Assembly (NCBI GenBank): GCA_902475445.1
Contig: CABRZN010000026.1
Location: forward strand, 1-17,427
Reading direction: 5' to 3'
DNA: 17,427 bases
DNA from: an uncultured Collinsella sp.
Lineage (GTDB): Bacteria > Actinomycetota > Coriobacteriia > Coriobacteriales > Coriobacteriaceae
A model generated the notes under the pieces. It made no database searches and was not told the origin of the DNA. It worked only from the letters and a program-made list of their open reading frames with translations. Numbering within the stretch: the stretch's first letter is position 1; the number at the start of each line of letters is the position of its first letter. Of this stretch, positions 1 through 6,376 are shown in pieces. The position numbers and the translations under genes are program-made.

Positions 1-1
1 C

Positions 2-664
2 GGCATCGCGAAGGGCAACCCCAACGAGGTCTACCTGCGCTACCCGCGCTCTCCCTTTGCCGACCAGTCCGGCGACGCCGGCTTCACTCACACGCCGAGC
101 GATGACGCGACGGCCTACACCTGGGATCTCGCGCTCACCAAGCGCGGCAGCGACGGCGACAAGCCGCTGCCCGGGGCGGTCCTGAGCATCACCGACGATC
201 GCGGTCGCACGCTCGCGGCCGATGGCACGTGGGACGCGGAGGGCAAGGCCGCCGTCACCACGGGCGAGGACGGCCGCGTGACCGTCTCGGGCATGGACTC
301 GGGCAAGCTGGAGGTCCGCGAGCTCAAGGCGCCCAAGGGCTACACCGCCTTTGATGGCACGCGCTCCGTGACGGTCAAGGCCGAGGGTCTGGACGTCGAC
401 CAGGTGGCCGCCGCCAAGCCGAAGCTCACCATCACGGCCGAGTCGCCCCTGCGCGCCGACAGCGCGGATGGGTCGACGGGCAGCCTGGAGGCGTCGCTCA
501 TCAACACGCCCACCGGCACGCCCCCTAGCACTATCACCGGAGGCTTTATGCCCTCGACAGGCGATATGGCAATGTACGCCGCGGCCGCCGCAGCGGTCGC
601 CGGAGCCGCACTCCTCGTGGTCGCGCTCCTGATCAAGCGGGGAGGTGGCAACCATGCAGAGTAG
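2..664 (+). CDS. Sortase-anchored pilin, C-terminal part (5' end outside window)
   Basis: The reading frame is open from base 2 to the TAG at 662-664 (220 codons visible); the start lies upstream. The first visible residues, NPNEVYLRYPRSP, match the end of a fimbrial isopeptide (D2-type) domain. A CnaB-like domain follows: it opens with LALTKRGSDGDKPLPGAVL (lysine donor), has the E-box VRELKAPKGY with the conserved Glu, and closes near LEASLINTP (Asn acceptor). The tail is a cell-wall sorting signal: MPSTG (bases 548-562) in place of LPxTG, an Ala/Val-rich membrane span, and a short basic end IKRGGG. Family knowledge says such proteins are linked into pili or to peptidoglycan by sortases. Being first and followed by the presumed shaft pilin, it may be a tip or minor pilin, but that is inference because most of the gene is missing. 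It is GC-rich, unlike the next pilin. Confidence 0.88.
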   Translation, partial: GIAKGNPNEVYLRYPRSPFADQSGDAGFTHTPSDDATAYTWDLALTKRGSDGDKPLPGAVLSITDDRGRTLAADGTWDAEGKAAVTTGEDGRVTVSGMDSGKLEVRELKAPKGYTAFDGTRSVTVKAEGLDVDQVAAAKPKLTITAESPLRADSADGSTGSLEASLINTPTGTPPSTITGGFMPSTGDMAMYAAAAAAVAGAALLVVALLIKRGGGNHAE

Positions 665-670
665 CCAATG

Positions 671-689
671 GCCCCACAGAGAGCGGGGC
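671..689 (+). other. Small GC-rich hairpin between the two pilin genes
   Basis: GCCCC (671-675) pairs with GGGGC (685-689) just after the stop of the first pilin. No T-run follows, so it is not a typical terminator. It could attenuate or protect the message between a minor and a major pilin; this is weak, since the stem is only 5 bp. Confidence 0.3.
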
Positions 690-772
690 GAGACATAACC
701 AAGCAGATGCTTAGACACAGACAGATGGTTTTAGATCAAATGGACTTCAAGCAGAAAGCAGAGGAAAAGAAG

Positions 773-2581
773 ATGAGTATGAGCAAGAACATCGCCCGCC
801 TGGCAGTAACCGCCGGCCTCACGGCAGCGTTGAGCTTCGGCGGCGTGATGGCCCCGGTGACCATGGCGTTTGCGGCTGATCCGGTGACGGCTCCGGTCAA
901 CAGCATTACCATCAAAAAGTTTGCCGAGGATAACCAAGGCAATACGTTCAAGGCCTATCAGATCTTCAAGGCAAAAGTCGTTGACGAGAAAGACAATGGC
1001 AAGGTTGCTTCCGATATCGAATGGGCAAATGATGCTATCGGTCTCAAGGTGATTTCCGCCATTCGGGGTTCTGAAGAGTACAAAAAGATTGAAGCGAGCA
1101 ATTCTGCCAAGAAGCTCGACAATAGCGCCACTGCTCAAGTTGTTGCCGAATGGCTTTCTGAAAATGTGAACGGTAATTCCAGCACTGCAACTAGCAGTGA
1201 CGGTACGCGTGTTGCCCCCGGCGATGTGCTTTATGAAATTGCAGCTGCGGTTTCAGGCATGAAGCAAGGTGTTGCGGCGGAGGCCGCTGCGGGAACCCTT
1301 ACGGCAGACACCCCGTGGACGCGCCCGGGCACTTATGGCGACGGTTATTACCTGTTCGTATCTGACGGCCTTACGGATACGACCAAGCAGAACACGGGCA
1401 CCTCCCCGATCTTTGCAATCGTTGGCGGCGACCCCGTGACCGTTACCGAGAAGACCAGCATCCCCAAGGTCGATAAGCAGATTCTCGATGACACTAAGCA
1501 CAAGACGGCCGATAACGCTACAACGGATGACTGGAAGAACGTGGGCGATGCCTGGATTGGGCAGGTAATCGACTACAAGCTGACTGGTACCGTTGCGGAC
1601 AATATTACTTCGTATGATAAATATCAGTACGAATTCCAGGATACGCTGAGCAAAGGTCTGGATGTTGTGAAGGATGCCAATGGCAACCCGTTGAATCTTA
1701 AGGTTTATATCGTAAAAAATGACGGCACTCACGCTGAGGTCAAGAACAATGCTGGCAAGGGTTACACGGCAACTGCGATTAAGGACCAGGATTCCAAGAC
1801 AGAACTGCTCAAGGTCCGTTTTGCTGACCTTAAGGACATCGAAGATACCACCGGCGTAAGCATTGCAGCCGGTGACATTAAAAATGTCGTTGTGACTTAT
1901 CAGGCTACACTCACCCGCGAAGCCGAATACACGGCTGCCGGTAACACCAACGAGGTCAAGCTTGTCTACTCCAACGATCCCATGTCTAACGGCACTGGTA
2001 CCTCCACGTCGAAACGAGTTACCGACCATGTCTTCGGCCTGGATGTGACCAAGGTTGACAAGGATTCTGGGACTGCACTTCAGGGAGAGAATCTTAAGGC
2101 CACCTTCCAAGTTAAAATGACCAAAGAGGGAGAAAACGAGCTTAAGAAGGGTAAGTGGCTGACAAAAGATGGCGGCTTTACCGAAGACGAGAAGGCTGCA
2201 GGAAAATTCGAGACCAACAAAGATACGGGCAAGGTCTTTATCCCCGGTCTTGTTGAAGGCACGTACGAGATCTCCGAGACGGGTACTCCTTCAGGCTATA
2301 ACAGCATCGCTCCCTTCCAGATTGTGGTGAAACCGGACTACGATACGAACGGCGTCTTGACGGGTCTGTCCGTTACCAAGTTCTCCGACATGGTTATTCC
2401 TGGTACTGCAACCGGCGCAATTGTGCCTATCACCATCCAGAACAAGAAGGGCTCCGGCCTCCCGCTGACCGGTCTTAACGGTGTGACTTTCACTTGGATC
2501 GCTGGTGGCGCGGTGCTGTGCATCGGCGTGGCGCACCTCATCCGCAGCCGTAAGCAGGCGGAGGAGTCCGAGCAGGAGTAG
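773..2581 (+). CDS. Major pilin-like subunit, LPLTG-anchored (fimbrial isopeptide domains)
   Basis: 602 residues from ATG 773, chosen because GAGG (761-764) sits 8 nt upstream and the signal peptide then starts normally; in-frame ATGs at 668 and 740 would add an unlikely leader. Residues 4-35 form a signal peptide ending AFA|ADP. An N-terminal domain (about 40-225) is followed by a D2 isopeptide domain (about 228-402; IPKVDK, EFQDTLSKGL with a candidate catalytic Asp290, and NTNEVKLVYSNDP). A CnaB domain (about 420-557) has VTKVDKDSG (Lys427), E-box YEISETGTPSGY (Glu502) and IQNKKG (Asn557). LPLTG is at 563-567, then a membrane span and a charged tail. This is the layout of a SpaA-type shaft pilin polymerised by a class C sortase, probably the one encoded at 5424. 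The gene is visibly AT-richer than the preceding pilin and the sortase, which suggests exchange of the antigenic subunit. Confidence 0.9.
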   Translation: MSMSKNIARLAVTAGLTAALSFGGVMAPVTMAFAADPVTAPVNSITIKKFAEDNQGNTFKAYQIFKAKVVDEKDNGKVASDIEWANDAIGLKVISAIRGSEEYKKIEASNSAKKLDNSATAQVVAEWLSENVNGNSSTATSSDGTRVAPGDVLYEIAAAVSGMKQGVAAEAAAGTLTADTPWTRPGTYGDGYYLFVSDGLTDTTKQNTGTSPIFAIVGGDPVTVTEKTSIPKVDKQILDDTKHKTADNATTDDWKNVGDAWIGQVIDYKLTGTVADNITSYDKYQYEFQDTLSKGLDVVKDANGNPLNLKVYIVKNDGTHAEVKNNAGKGYTATAIKDQDSKTELLKVRFADLKDIEDTTGVSIAAGDIKNVVVTYQATLTREAEYTAAGNTNEVKLVYSNDPMSNGTGTSTSKRVTDHVFGLDVTKVDKDSGTALQGENLKATFQVKMTKEGENELKKGKWLTKDGGFTEDEKAAGKFETNKDTGKVFIPGLVEGTYEISETGTPSGYNSIAPFQIVVKPDYDTNGVLTGLSVTKFSDMVIPGTATGAIVPITIQNKKGSGLPLTGLNGVTFTWIAGGAVLCIGVAHLIRSRKQAEESEQE

Positions 2582-2682
2582 CGCTCACTCACCCATCCCC
2601 TTTGGCAGGTGGGATGTGATGGCCATGAGACTTGCGGACACTTCTCTCGTCCATCGACGTTCTTGCTTTGCCATTCTCTTTT

Positions 2683-2721
2683 CGGGGCAGACTCCACACT
2701 GGAGTTTGCCCCGTTCTTTTT
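2683..2721 (+). terminator. Intrinsic terminator of the pilin operon
   Basis: CGGGGCAGACTCC (2683-2695) pairs with GGAGTTTGCCCCG (2701-2713) over 13 bp with one G-U pair and a 5-nt loop ACACT, followed by TTCTTTTT. It lies 100 nt after the pilin stop and would separate pilin transcription from the downstream island. Confidence 0.9.
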
Positions 2722-2760
2722 GGACAACACAGGCAGCCTCCACCGTCCGGTGCGGACTCA

Positions 2761-2862
2761 TCCGTCATCGCGTTTTTTGACTCGTATGAGGTTCGGTTTA
2801 AGGTTCGTAGGCGCACGCGCGGTGCGGACGGTAGAAGGCATTTGCGCCGCGCGTGCAAGATT
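2761..2862 (+). pseudogene. 5'-truncated remnant of the small membrane-protein gene
   Basis: Translated in frame from 2761 this stretch gives SVIAFFDSYEVRFKVRRR and so on, nearly identical to residues 17 onward of the intact 49-codon gene at 3192. The hydrophobic N-terminus, start codon and ribosome site are absent: upstream similarity fades near 2750 after a 2-nt length difference and then runs into pilin 3' sequence. The stop codon of the intact copy is also lost (AAGATT where the intact gene has AAATAA). It is best read as a decayed second copy left by duplication or insertion. Confidence 0.6.
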
Positions 2863-3027
2863 AGAATGCCCGTGGTTCGGAGTCCGGGCATTTAACAACA
2901 CCGGAAACTGGTCGCCCGCGCTCCTAAACACTTACGCGGGGTGCGTCGTTTCCTATAGACATCGTATCCCGAATCGCCCCACCGATTCGGGACATTTTGA
3001 AAACTCAAACACGTCGGGCAAACCCGG
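2762..3027 (+). repeat. Long direct repeat, copy 1
   Basis: About 266 bp strongly similar to 3242-3502. In order it holds the 3' part of the small ORF, a terminator-like hairpin (2865-2892), a conserved stem CCCGCG (2915-2920)/CGCGGG (2935-2940), and a segment containing TATCCCGAATC and TTTTGAAAACTCAAA. Copy 1 also has a perfect 10-bp stem TCCCGAATCG/CGATTCGGGA (about 2967-2992). Nothing larger than the ORF remnant is coded here; no other gene is visible in 2722-3191. Confidence 0.85.
2865..2892 (+). terminator. Terminator-like hairpin after the ORF remnant
   Basis: AATGCCCG (2865-2872) pairs with CGGGCATT (2885-2892), followed by TTAAC. It occupies the same place as the 11-bp hairpin at 3342-3370 in copy 2, but with different bases on both arms, so the pairing rather than the sequence is conserved. 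Confidence 0.5.
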
Positions 3028-3074
3028 ACGACGCGGCCAGGCTCCGCCGTTCGAGGGATCGTGTGTGTAACTAT

Positions 3075-3088
3075 CGAACAAATGTTTG
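3075..3088 (+). promoter_or_regulatory. LexA-type SOS box
   Basis: CGAACAAATGTTTG matches the Gram-positive LexA/DinR consensus CGAACRNRYGTTYG at every defined position; read with its flanks it also fits the actinobacterial form TCGAAC-N4-GTTYG. It lies 104 bp upstream of the start codon of the small membrane-protein gene and nothing else follows it on this strand. Candidate -10 elements are CAAAAT (3090-3095, abutting the box) and TAAAAT (3130-3135); neither has a convincing -35, so the start site is unresolved. The site suggests repression by LexA and induction by DNA damage. Confidence 0.65.
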
Positions 3089-3191
3089 TCAAAATCGCGT
3101 TCACCAGGCGCAAACGCGTGCGCTCGCAGTAAAATACCCTTGCGACGCATTCCGTGCGCGGGCGGCCGACGACTCGATCGGAGGTCCCCAA

Positions 3192-3341
3192 ATGCTGAAA
3201 TTCCTTAACGTGCTCGCCGCCCTTGCGGCGGTGGGCTCGTTCGTCATCGCGTTTTTTGACTCGTATGAGGTTCGGTTTAAGGTCCGTAGGCGCACGCGCG
3301 GTGCGGACAGTTCTCGGCGTTTGCGCCGCAAGCGCAAATAA
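3192..3341 (+). CDS. Small single-pass membrane protein with basic tail (49 aa), possibly SOS-controlled
   Basis: ATG 3192 is preceded by a strong ribosome site GGAGGT (3180-3185, 6-nt spacing); the frame closes with TAA at 3339-3341, directly ahead of a terminator hairpin. A complete small transcription unit is therefore visible. Residues 2-22 are hydrophobic (LKFLNVLAALAAVGSFVIAFF) and should form one membrane helix; from about residue 29 the tail is dominated by Arg and Lys. I do not recognise a family. The size, one-helix design, SOS box upstream and tandem repetition recall two known classes: SOS-induced type I toxins (TisB) and Ldr peptides in long direct repeats, or SOS-induced division inhibitors (YneA, SidA). 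These are analogies of layout, not sequence matches. A second, broken copy lies at 2761. Confidence 0.62.
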   Translation: MLKFLNVLAALAAVGSFVIAFFDSYEVRFKVRRRTRGADSSRRLRRKRK

Positions 3342-3502
3342 AAACGGCCGGGGTTGCAGCCCGGCCGTTTAACACGTTAGAAAACTAGGCTGCCCGCGCT
3401 CCTTAACACTTACGCGGGATGCGTCGTTTTCTATGAACATTGTATCCCGAATCTTTCTGTTGATCCGAGATATTTTGAAAACTCAAATACGGGCTAACCC
3501 GG
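3242..3502 (+). repeat. Long direct repeat, copy 2
   Basis: Second copy of the 2762-3027 repeat, about 480 bp downstream in the same orientation. It begins inside the intact small ORF (codon 17), runs through its terminator and the conserved stem CCCGCG (3393-3398)/CGCGGG (3413-3418), and ends just before the promoter of the AbiE-like operon. The hairpin that is perfect in copy 1 around TCCCGAATCG is degraded here (ATCCCGAATC against GATCCGAGAT, two mismatches). The rest of 3342-3579 holds no further gene. Confidence 0.85.
3342..3370 (+). terminator. Terminator of the small membrane-protein gene
   Basis: AAACGGCCGGG (3342-3352) pairs perfectly with CCCGGCCGTTT (3360-3370) over 11 bp with a 7-nt loop. 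It starts immediately after the stop codon. The A-run/T-run at the stem ends would let it work on both strands, though the T-run is short. Confidence 0.75.
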
Positions 3503-3543
3503 GCCTATGCCCGAAAGAAATCTCGTTATTTCCTAAAATTATG

Positions 3544-3549
3544 TATAAT
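3544..3549 (+). promoter_or_regulatory. -10 element of the AbiE-like operon
   Basis: A perfect TATAAT lies 31 nt upstream of the ATG at 3580, in an AT-rich stretch right after repeat copy 2. No good -35 is visible at 17-nt spacing (TCTCGT), so activity may depend on a regulator or be weak. Confidence 0.5.
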
Positions 3550-3579
3550 TCCAATATTAACTGGAACTAAGCGAAAAAG

Positions 3580-4548
3580 ATGGAAATGAACGAAGCGATT
3601 ACCTACTTACAAGAAGCACTGGGCCTCTCCGCCAAGGCTAAAACTTGGCCTGGATCCGCACGCTTGCCACTGCATCTGCGGTCGATTGAGGTCCGCGCCG
3701 TTGACGCAAATGGTTTTTCTTTTTTGCTTGCAAGTTTGCCTACTGGCGTCGGGCTTCCCGAGGCTAAGAGAGTCTATAGCCAGCTAGCCTTGCGCGCGGA
3801 GACTCCTGTTGTCGTTTCGTTCCCTGATGCCGATGCGCGCCAGCGCAAAGCATTAATCGCACAAGGAATCCCCTTTGTTTGCCCTGGTAGACAGGCTTTT
3901 CTTCCATTTATGGGCGCAGCCTGCACGGAGAGGGGCGGCACTAGATTTCATAATCGCGCGACCAAGATGTCATCCAACGCGCAGGCTGCCGCAATCTGGG
4001 GAGCAGGCCAGGAGTCATATCGTCCCGATGACCTTTGTCGTGCGCTTGGGATCTCGGCAAGCCGTGCGAGCGAGGCTATAACCGAGCTTGTAGACAGGAG
4101 ACTCGCAAGGCGCGAGCGGCGCGAACGGCGTGTCATTGTGTTTCCCGTGGCCGTGGATCTTCTGCTCAATGAGCACATGGCAGAGCTCTCCTCGCCTGTC
4201 TCGAAGGTTGTTTTTGCAAGGAAGGCACCACGGATCGACCGTCTCACTGACGCTGGCGAGACGGCGCTCGCTGCGCGTTCGATGCTCGCTGCGCCGGGCA
4301 TGGAGCAAAAGGCCGTTTTAAGAAGTGCATGGCGTGACCTGCGTGACCTTGAAGTCGCAGACGGGGAGCTGCCAGACAACGAAACGGCGATGATTCAAGT
4401 GTGGCGCTATGCGCCTGTGTTTGGCGACTCCTCCCGTATCGACGACATTTCACTTGCGCTATCTTTGGCGGCAATCGACGATGAGCGAATTCAGCTTGAA
4501 CTCGATCGCATGTTTGGAAAGGAATATCCATGGCAGGAAGCGCTGTAG
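3580..4548 (+). CDS. Winged-helix regulator, AbiEi-like antitoxin candidate
   Basis: 322 residues. Residues about 134-190 form a winged-helix DNA-binding domain (SYRPDDLCRALGISASRASE, then ELVDRRLARRERRERRV as turn and wing). Before it lies the segment IPFVCPGRQAFLPFMG (about 97-112), and the C-terminus has WRYAPVFG plus IDDISLALSLAAIDDERI (272-306), a pattern I associate with regulators encoded next to nucleotidyltransferases. The next gene starts inside its last codons, so the two are co-translated. In AbiE type IV systems the first protein represses the operon and counteracts the second; assigning that role here is inference. Unlike classical AbiEi, the winged helix is central rather than N-terminal. 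The start is poorly marked: no strong SD precedes 3580, and ATG 3586 is an alternative. The gene is AT-richer than the core genes, consistent with acquired DNA. Confidence 0.7.
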   Translation: MEMNEAITYLQEALGLSAKAKTWPGSARLPLHLRSIEVRAVDANGFSFLLASLPTGVGLPEAKRVYSQLALRAETPVVVSFPDADARQRKALIAQGIPFVCPGRQAFLPFMGAACTERGGTRFHNRATKMSSNAQAAAIWGAGQESYRPDDLCRALGISASRASEAITELVDRRLARRERRERRVIVFPVAVDLLLNEHMAELSSPVSKVVFARKAPRIDRLTDAGETALAARSMLAAPGMEQKAVLRSAWRDLRDLEVADGELPDNETAMIQVWRYAPVFGDSSRIDDISLALSLAAIDDERIQLELDRMFGKEYPWQEAL

Positions 4549-5303
4549 AAGGTCTCCAAGTATTTCGGCAGCATATGCAGGAAGCTGAAGGGTCGTATGC
4601 CCTTATCGGCGGCACAGCATGCGACATTTTGCTCGTGGAGGCAGGACTTTCGTTTAGGGCGACCCACGATTTTGATGTAGTCATTGTCGCCGACGATCGA
4701 CTGCCTCAGGCAGCCGAAGCCATATGGACCTTGGTGCGTGATGGCGGCTACCGCTGCGGTTGGGGCGAAAGTAAAGCCTCGTGTTTTTATCGGTTTACGG
4801 AGCCAAAGAGGCCGGGTTATCCCCATATGATCGAGCTCTTCGCGAAGTGTCCCGACTTTCTAAAGGGTCGTGAGGGGGTTGATGTGGTGCCAATTCACGT
4901 TGATGAAAACATAAGCAGTCTTTCGGCTATTTTGTTGGACGATGCCTACTACAGCTTGTTTCTTCAGGGAATTCGGACCGTAGACGGTGTTTCGGTCCTG
5001 GATACGGAATACATTGTCCCGTTCAAAGCGAAGGCGTATCTCGACCTAAAAGCTAGAAGGGAAGCCGGGGAGAACGTTGACTCGAGGAAGGTCAAAAAGC
5101 ATAAACGCGATGCGCTGAGGCTTGCTCAGCTGCTTGGCGAGTCGGCAGGCATCAACCTGGTCGAAGAACTCAAGGACGATATGCTTGCGTTTGTTAAAGA
5201 CTGTGAGGCGAGTGACATCAATCTGAAGCAGATCGGGGTTGCGGGCGTGACGATGATACAGCTGCTCGAGACGATGAAAGCGACATATGGCTTAATTGGT
5301 TGA
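4530..5303 (+). CDS. AbiEii-like nucleotidyltransferase, toxin candidate
   Basis: 257 residues. The N-terminus shows the nucleotidyltransferase core: LIGGTACDILL (GG-T at 27-29), then FRATHDFDVVI with the metal-binding pair Asp47-x-Asp49, and a likely third acidic residue Glu102 in HMIELF. The later KAKAYLDLKARREAG and RKVKKHKRDALRLAQLL segments fit the helical half of AbiEii/DUF1814-type proteins. The start is well supported: AAAGGA (4518-4523) lies 6 nt upstream, within the end of the preceding gene, giving a 19-nt overlap and translational coupling. Family knowledge: such enzymes transfer nucleotides to tRNA or other targets and arrest growth or abort phage infection. The toxin role here is inferred from fold and pairing. 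Alternatively it could be a housekeeping-type nucleotidyltransferase of unknown target. Confidence 0.75.
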   Translation: MAGSAVEGLQVFRQHMQEAEGSYALIGGTACDILLVEAGLSFRATHDFDVVIVADDRLPQAAEAIWTLVRDGGYRCGWGESKASCFYRFTEPKRPGYPHMIELFAKCPDFLKGREGVDVVPIHVDENISSLSAILLDDAYYSLFLQGIRTVDGVSVLDTEYIVPFKAKAYLDLKARREAGENVDSRKVKKHKRDALRLAQLLGESAGINLVEELKDDMLAFVKDCEASDINLKQIGVAGVTMIQLLETMKATYGLIG

Positions 5304-5379
5304 GCGGGGGTTACGTTGTGCGGGCAATGCGGCCTGACTCCATTGTCCGAGTGGTGGCACTTAGGACTCGCTAATCGGC

Positions 5380-5385
5380 TATTAT
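5380..5385 (+). promoter_or_regulatory. Possible -10 element of the sortase gene
   Basis: TATTAT lies 38 nt before the sortase start in the 120-nt gap after the AbiE-like pair. The -35 region (GCACTT) is poor. No terminator is visible between 5303 and here, so partial read-through from the cassette is possible. Confidence 0.35.
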
Positions 5386-5423
5386 TTGTTTAGACAACCT
5401 GAGCTGTAAAGGAGTGACCGGCG

Positions 5424-6362
5424 ATGGTGCAGGGCGCCAAACATATGAAGAGCAATAACGCCGCGGCCAACGGCGGCTCAAGCCCTCAGCCCAAACCTCA
5501 ACCAAAGTCCAAGCGCCGCCGCAAGCGGCTGCCGCGCTGGGCCGACCGGCTCATCACCATCGTTATCATCCTTATTGGCGTGGGCCTTATGACCTGGCCG
5601 TGGATCTTGGACCGGCTCGAGGCCTCGGGCGTGTTCAACCAGATCAGCACCGTGTCCAGCACCGTGGACGCGCTGTCTGCCGAGGAGCGCGAGCGCATCT
5701 TGCTGCAGGCGCGCTCCTATAACGAGCAGCTGGCGGGCGAGGCCACCGAGCTCCCCGCCGACCAGATCGAGCCCTACGCCCAGCAGCTCATCTTTGACCG
5801 CGACCCCATGATGAGCTGGGTCGAGATCCCCTCCATCGACGTGAGCATGCCCATCTACCACGGCACGAGCGAAGAAGTCCTTATGGCGGGCGTCGGCCAC
5901 CTGGAGGGCACGAGCCTGCCGGTGGGTGGCACCTCGACGCATTGCGTGCTCACCGCGCACTCGGGCATGCGCAACCTGAGCATGTTCGACGACATCCACT
6001 CGCTGGAGCCCGGCGACCTAGTGTTGCTGCACACCATGAACAAGACGCTCGCCTACAAGATGGTGGACTCCGAGGTCGTGCTGCCCGAGGAGATGGAGTC
6101 GCTGACCATCGAGCCCGGCGCCGACAAGGTGACGCTCGTCACCTGCACGCCCTACGGCGTGAACGACCATCGCCTGCTGGTGCATTGCGTGCGCACCAAG
6201 TACAACAAGAAGGACGTCGACAAGCAAAAGTCGCTGGCCGGCCGCCACTGGGGCAAGCGTGAGTTTGCCGTGCTCATTGTGGTCGTAGCCATTGTGCTGT
6301 TGCTGCTGGACATCGTGATCCACGCGGTCCGTAAGCGCCGCAAGGCCAAGGCCTCGGCATAG
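5424..6362 (+). CDS. Class C (pilin-polymerising) sortase
   Basis: 312 residues, started at ATG 5424 behind AAAGGAG (5408-5414, 9-nt spacing). A Pro/Lys/Arg-rich cytosolic tail (20-40) is followed by a membrane helix at about 43-62 and a second at about 281-301, the two-span topology of class C enzymes. The sortase core carries IPSIDVSMPIYHGTSEEVL, GVGHLEGTSLPVGG, catalytic His179 in LTAHSG, catalytic Cys241 in TLVTCTPYG and Arg250 in NDHRLL. The DP pair before the core (127-128, RDPM) may be the lid motif, although canonical lids have DPW or DPF. It should join pilin subunits through a lysine and the LPLTG motif on the outer membrane face. Such enzymes normally lie directly after their pilins; here about 2.8 kb of unrelated genes intervene. 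Confidence 0.93.
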   Translation: MVQGAKHMKSNNAAANGGSSPQPKPQPKSKRRRKRLPRWADRLITIVIILIGVGLMTWPWILDRLEASGVFNQISTVSSTVDALSAEERERILLQARSYNEQLAGEATELPADQIEPYAQQLIFDRDPMMSWVEIPSIDVSMPIYHGTSEEVLMAGVGHLEGTSLPVGGTSTHCVLTAHSGMRNLSMFDDIHSLEPGDLVLLHTMNKTLAYKMVDSEVVLPEEMESLTIEPGADKVTLVTCTPYGVNDHRLLVHCVRTKYNKKDVDKQKSLAGRHWGKREFAVLIVVVAIVLLLLDIVIHAVRKRRKAKASA

Positions 6363-6376
6363 GACATCGTTCAGAA

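Noticed and set aside
668..772. Longer start (ATG 668) for the LPLTG pilin
   Set aside because: It would put 35 polar, charged residues before a standard signal peptide and has no ribosome site, while ATG 773 has GAGG at 8 nt.
2892..3191. Reverse-strand reading frame of about 99 codons across repeat copy 1
   Set aside because: No ribosome site, no recognisable family, and the matching strand in copy 2 is not open in the same way; it is a by-product of GC-rich repeat sequence.
3380..3440. Short reverse-strand frames in both repeat copies, starting MSIGNDAPRVSV and MFIENDASRVSV
   Set aside because: They are similar because the DNA is repeated; copy 1 stops after 12 codons, neither has an SD, and the stem CCCGCG/CGCGGG explains the conservation as well.
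5478..5999. Long antisense frames opposite the sortase, gatA, gatB and ABC genes
   Set aside because: Typical shadow frames of high-GC genes; they lack SD sequences and known domains and overlap strongly supported genes.
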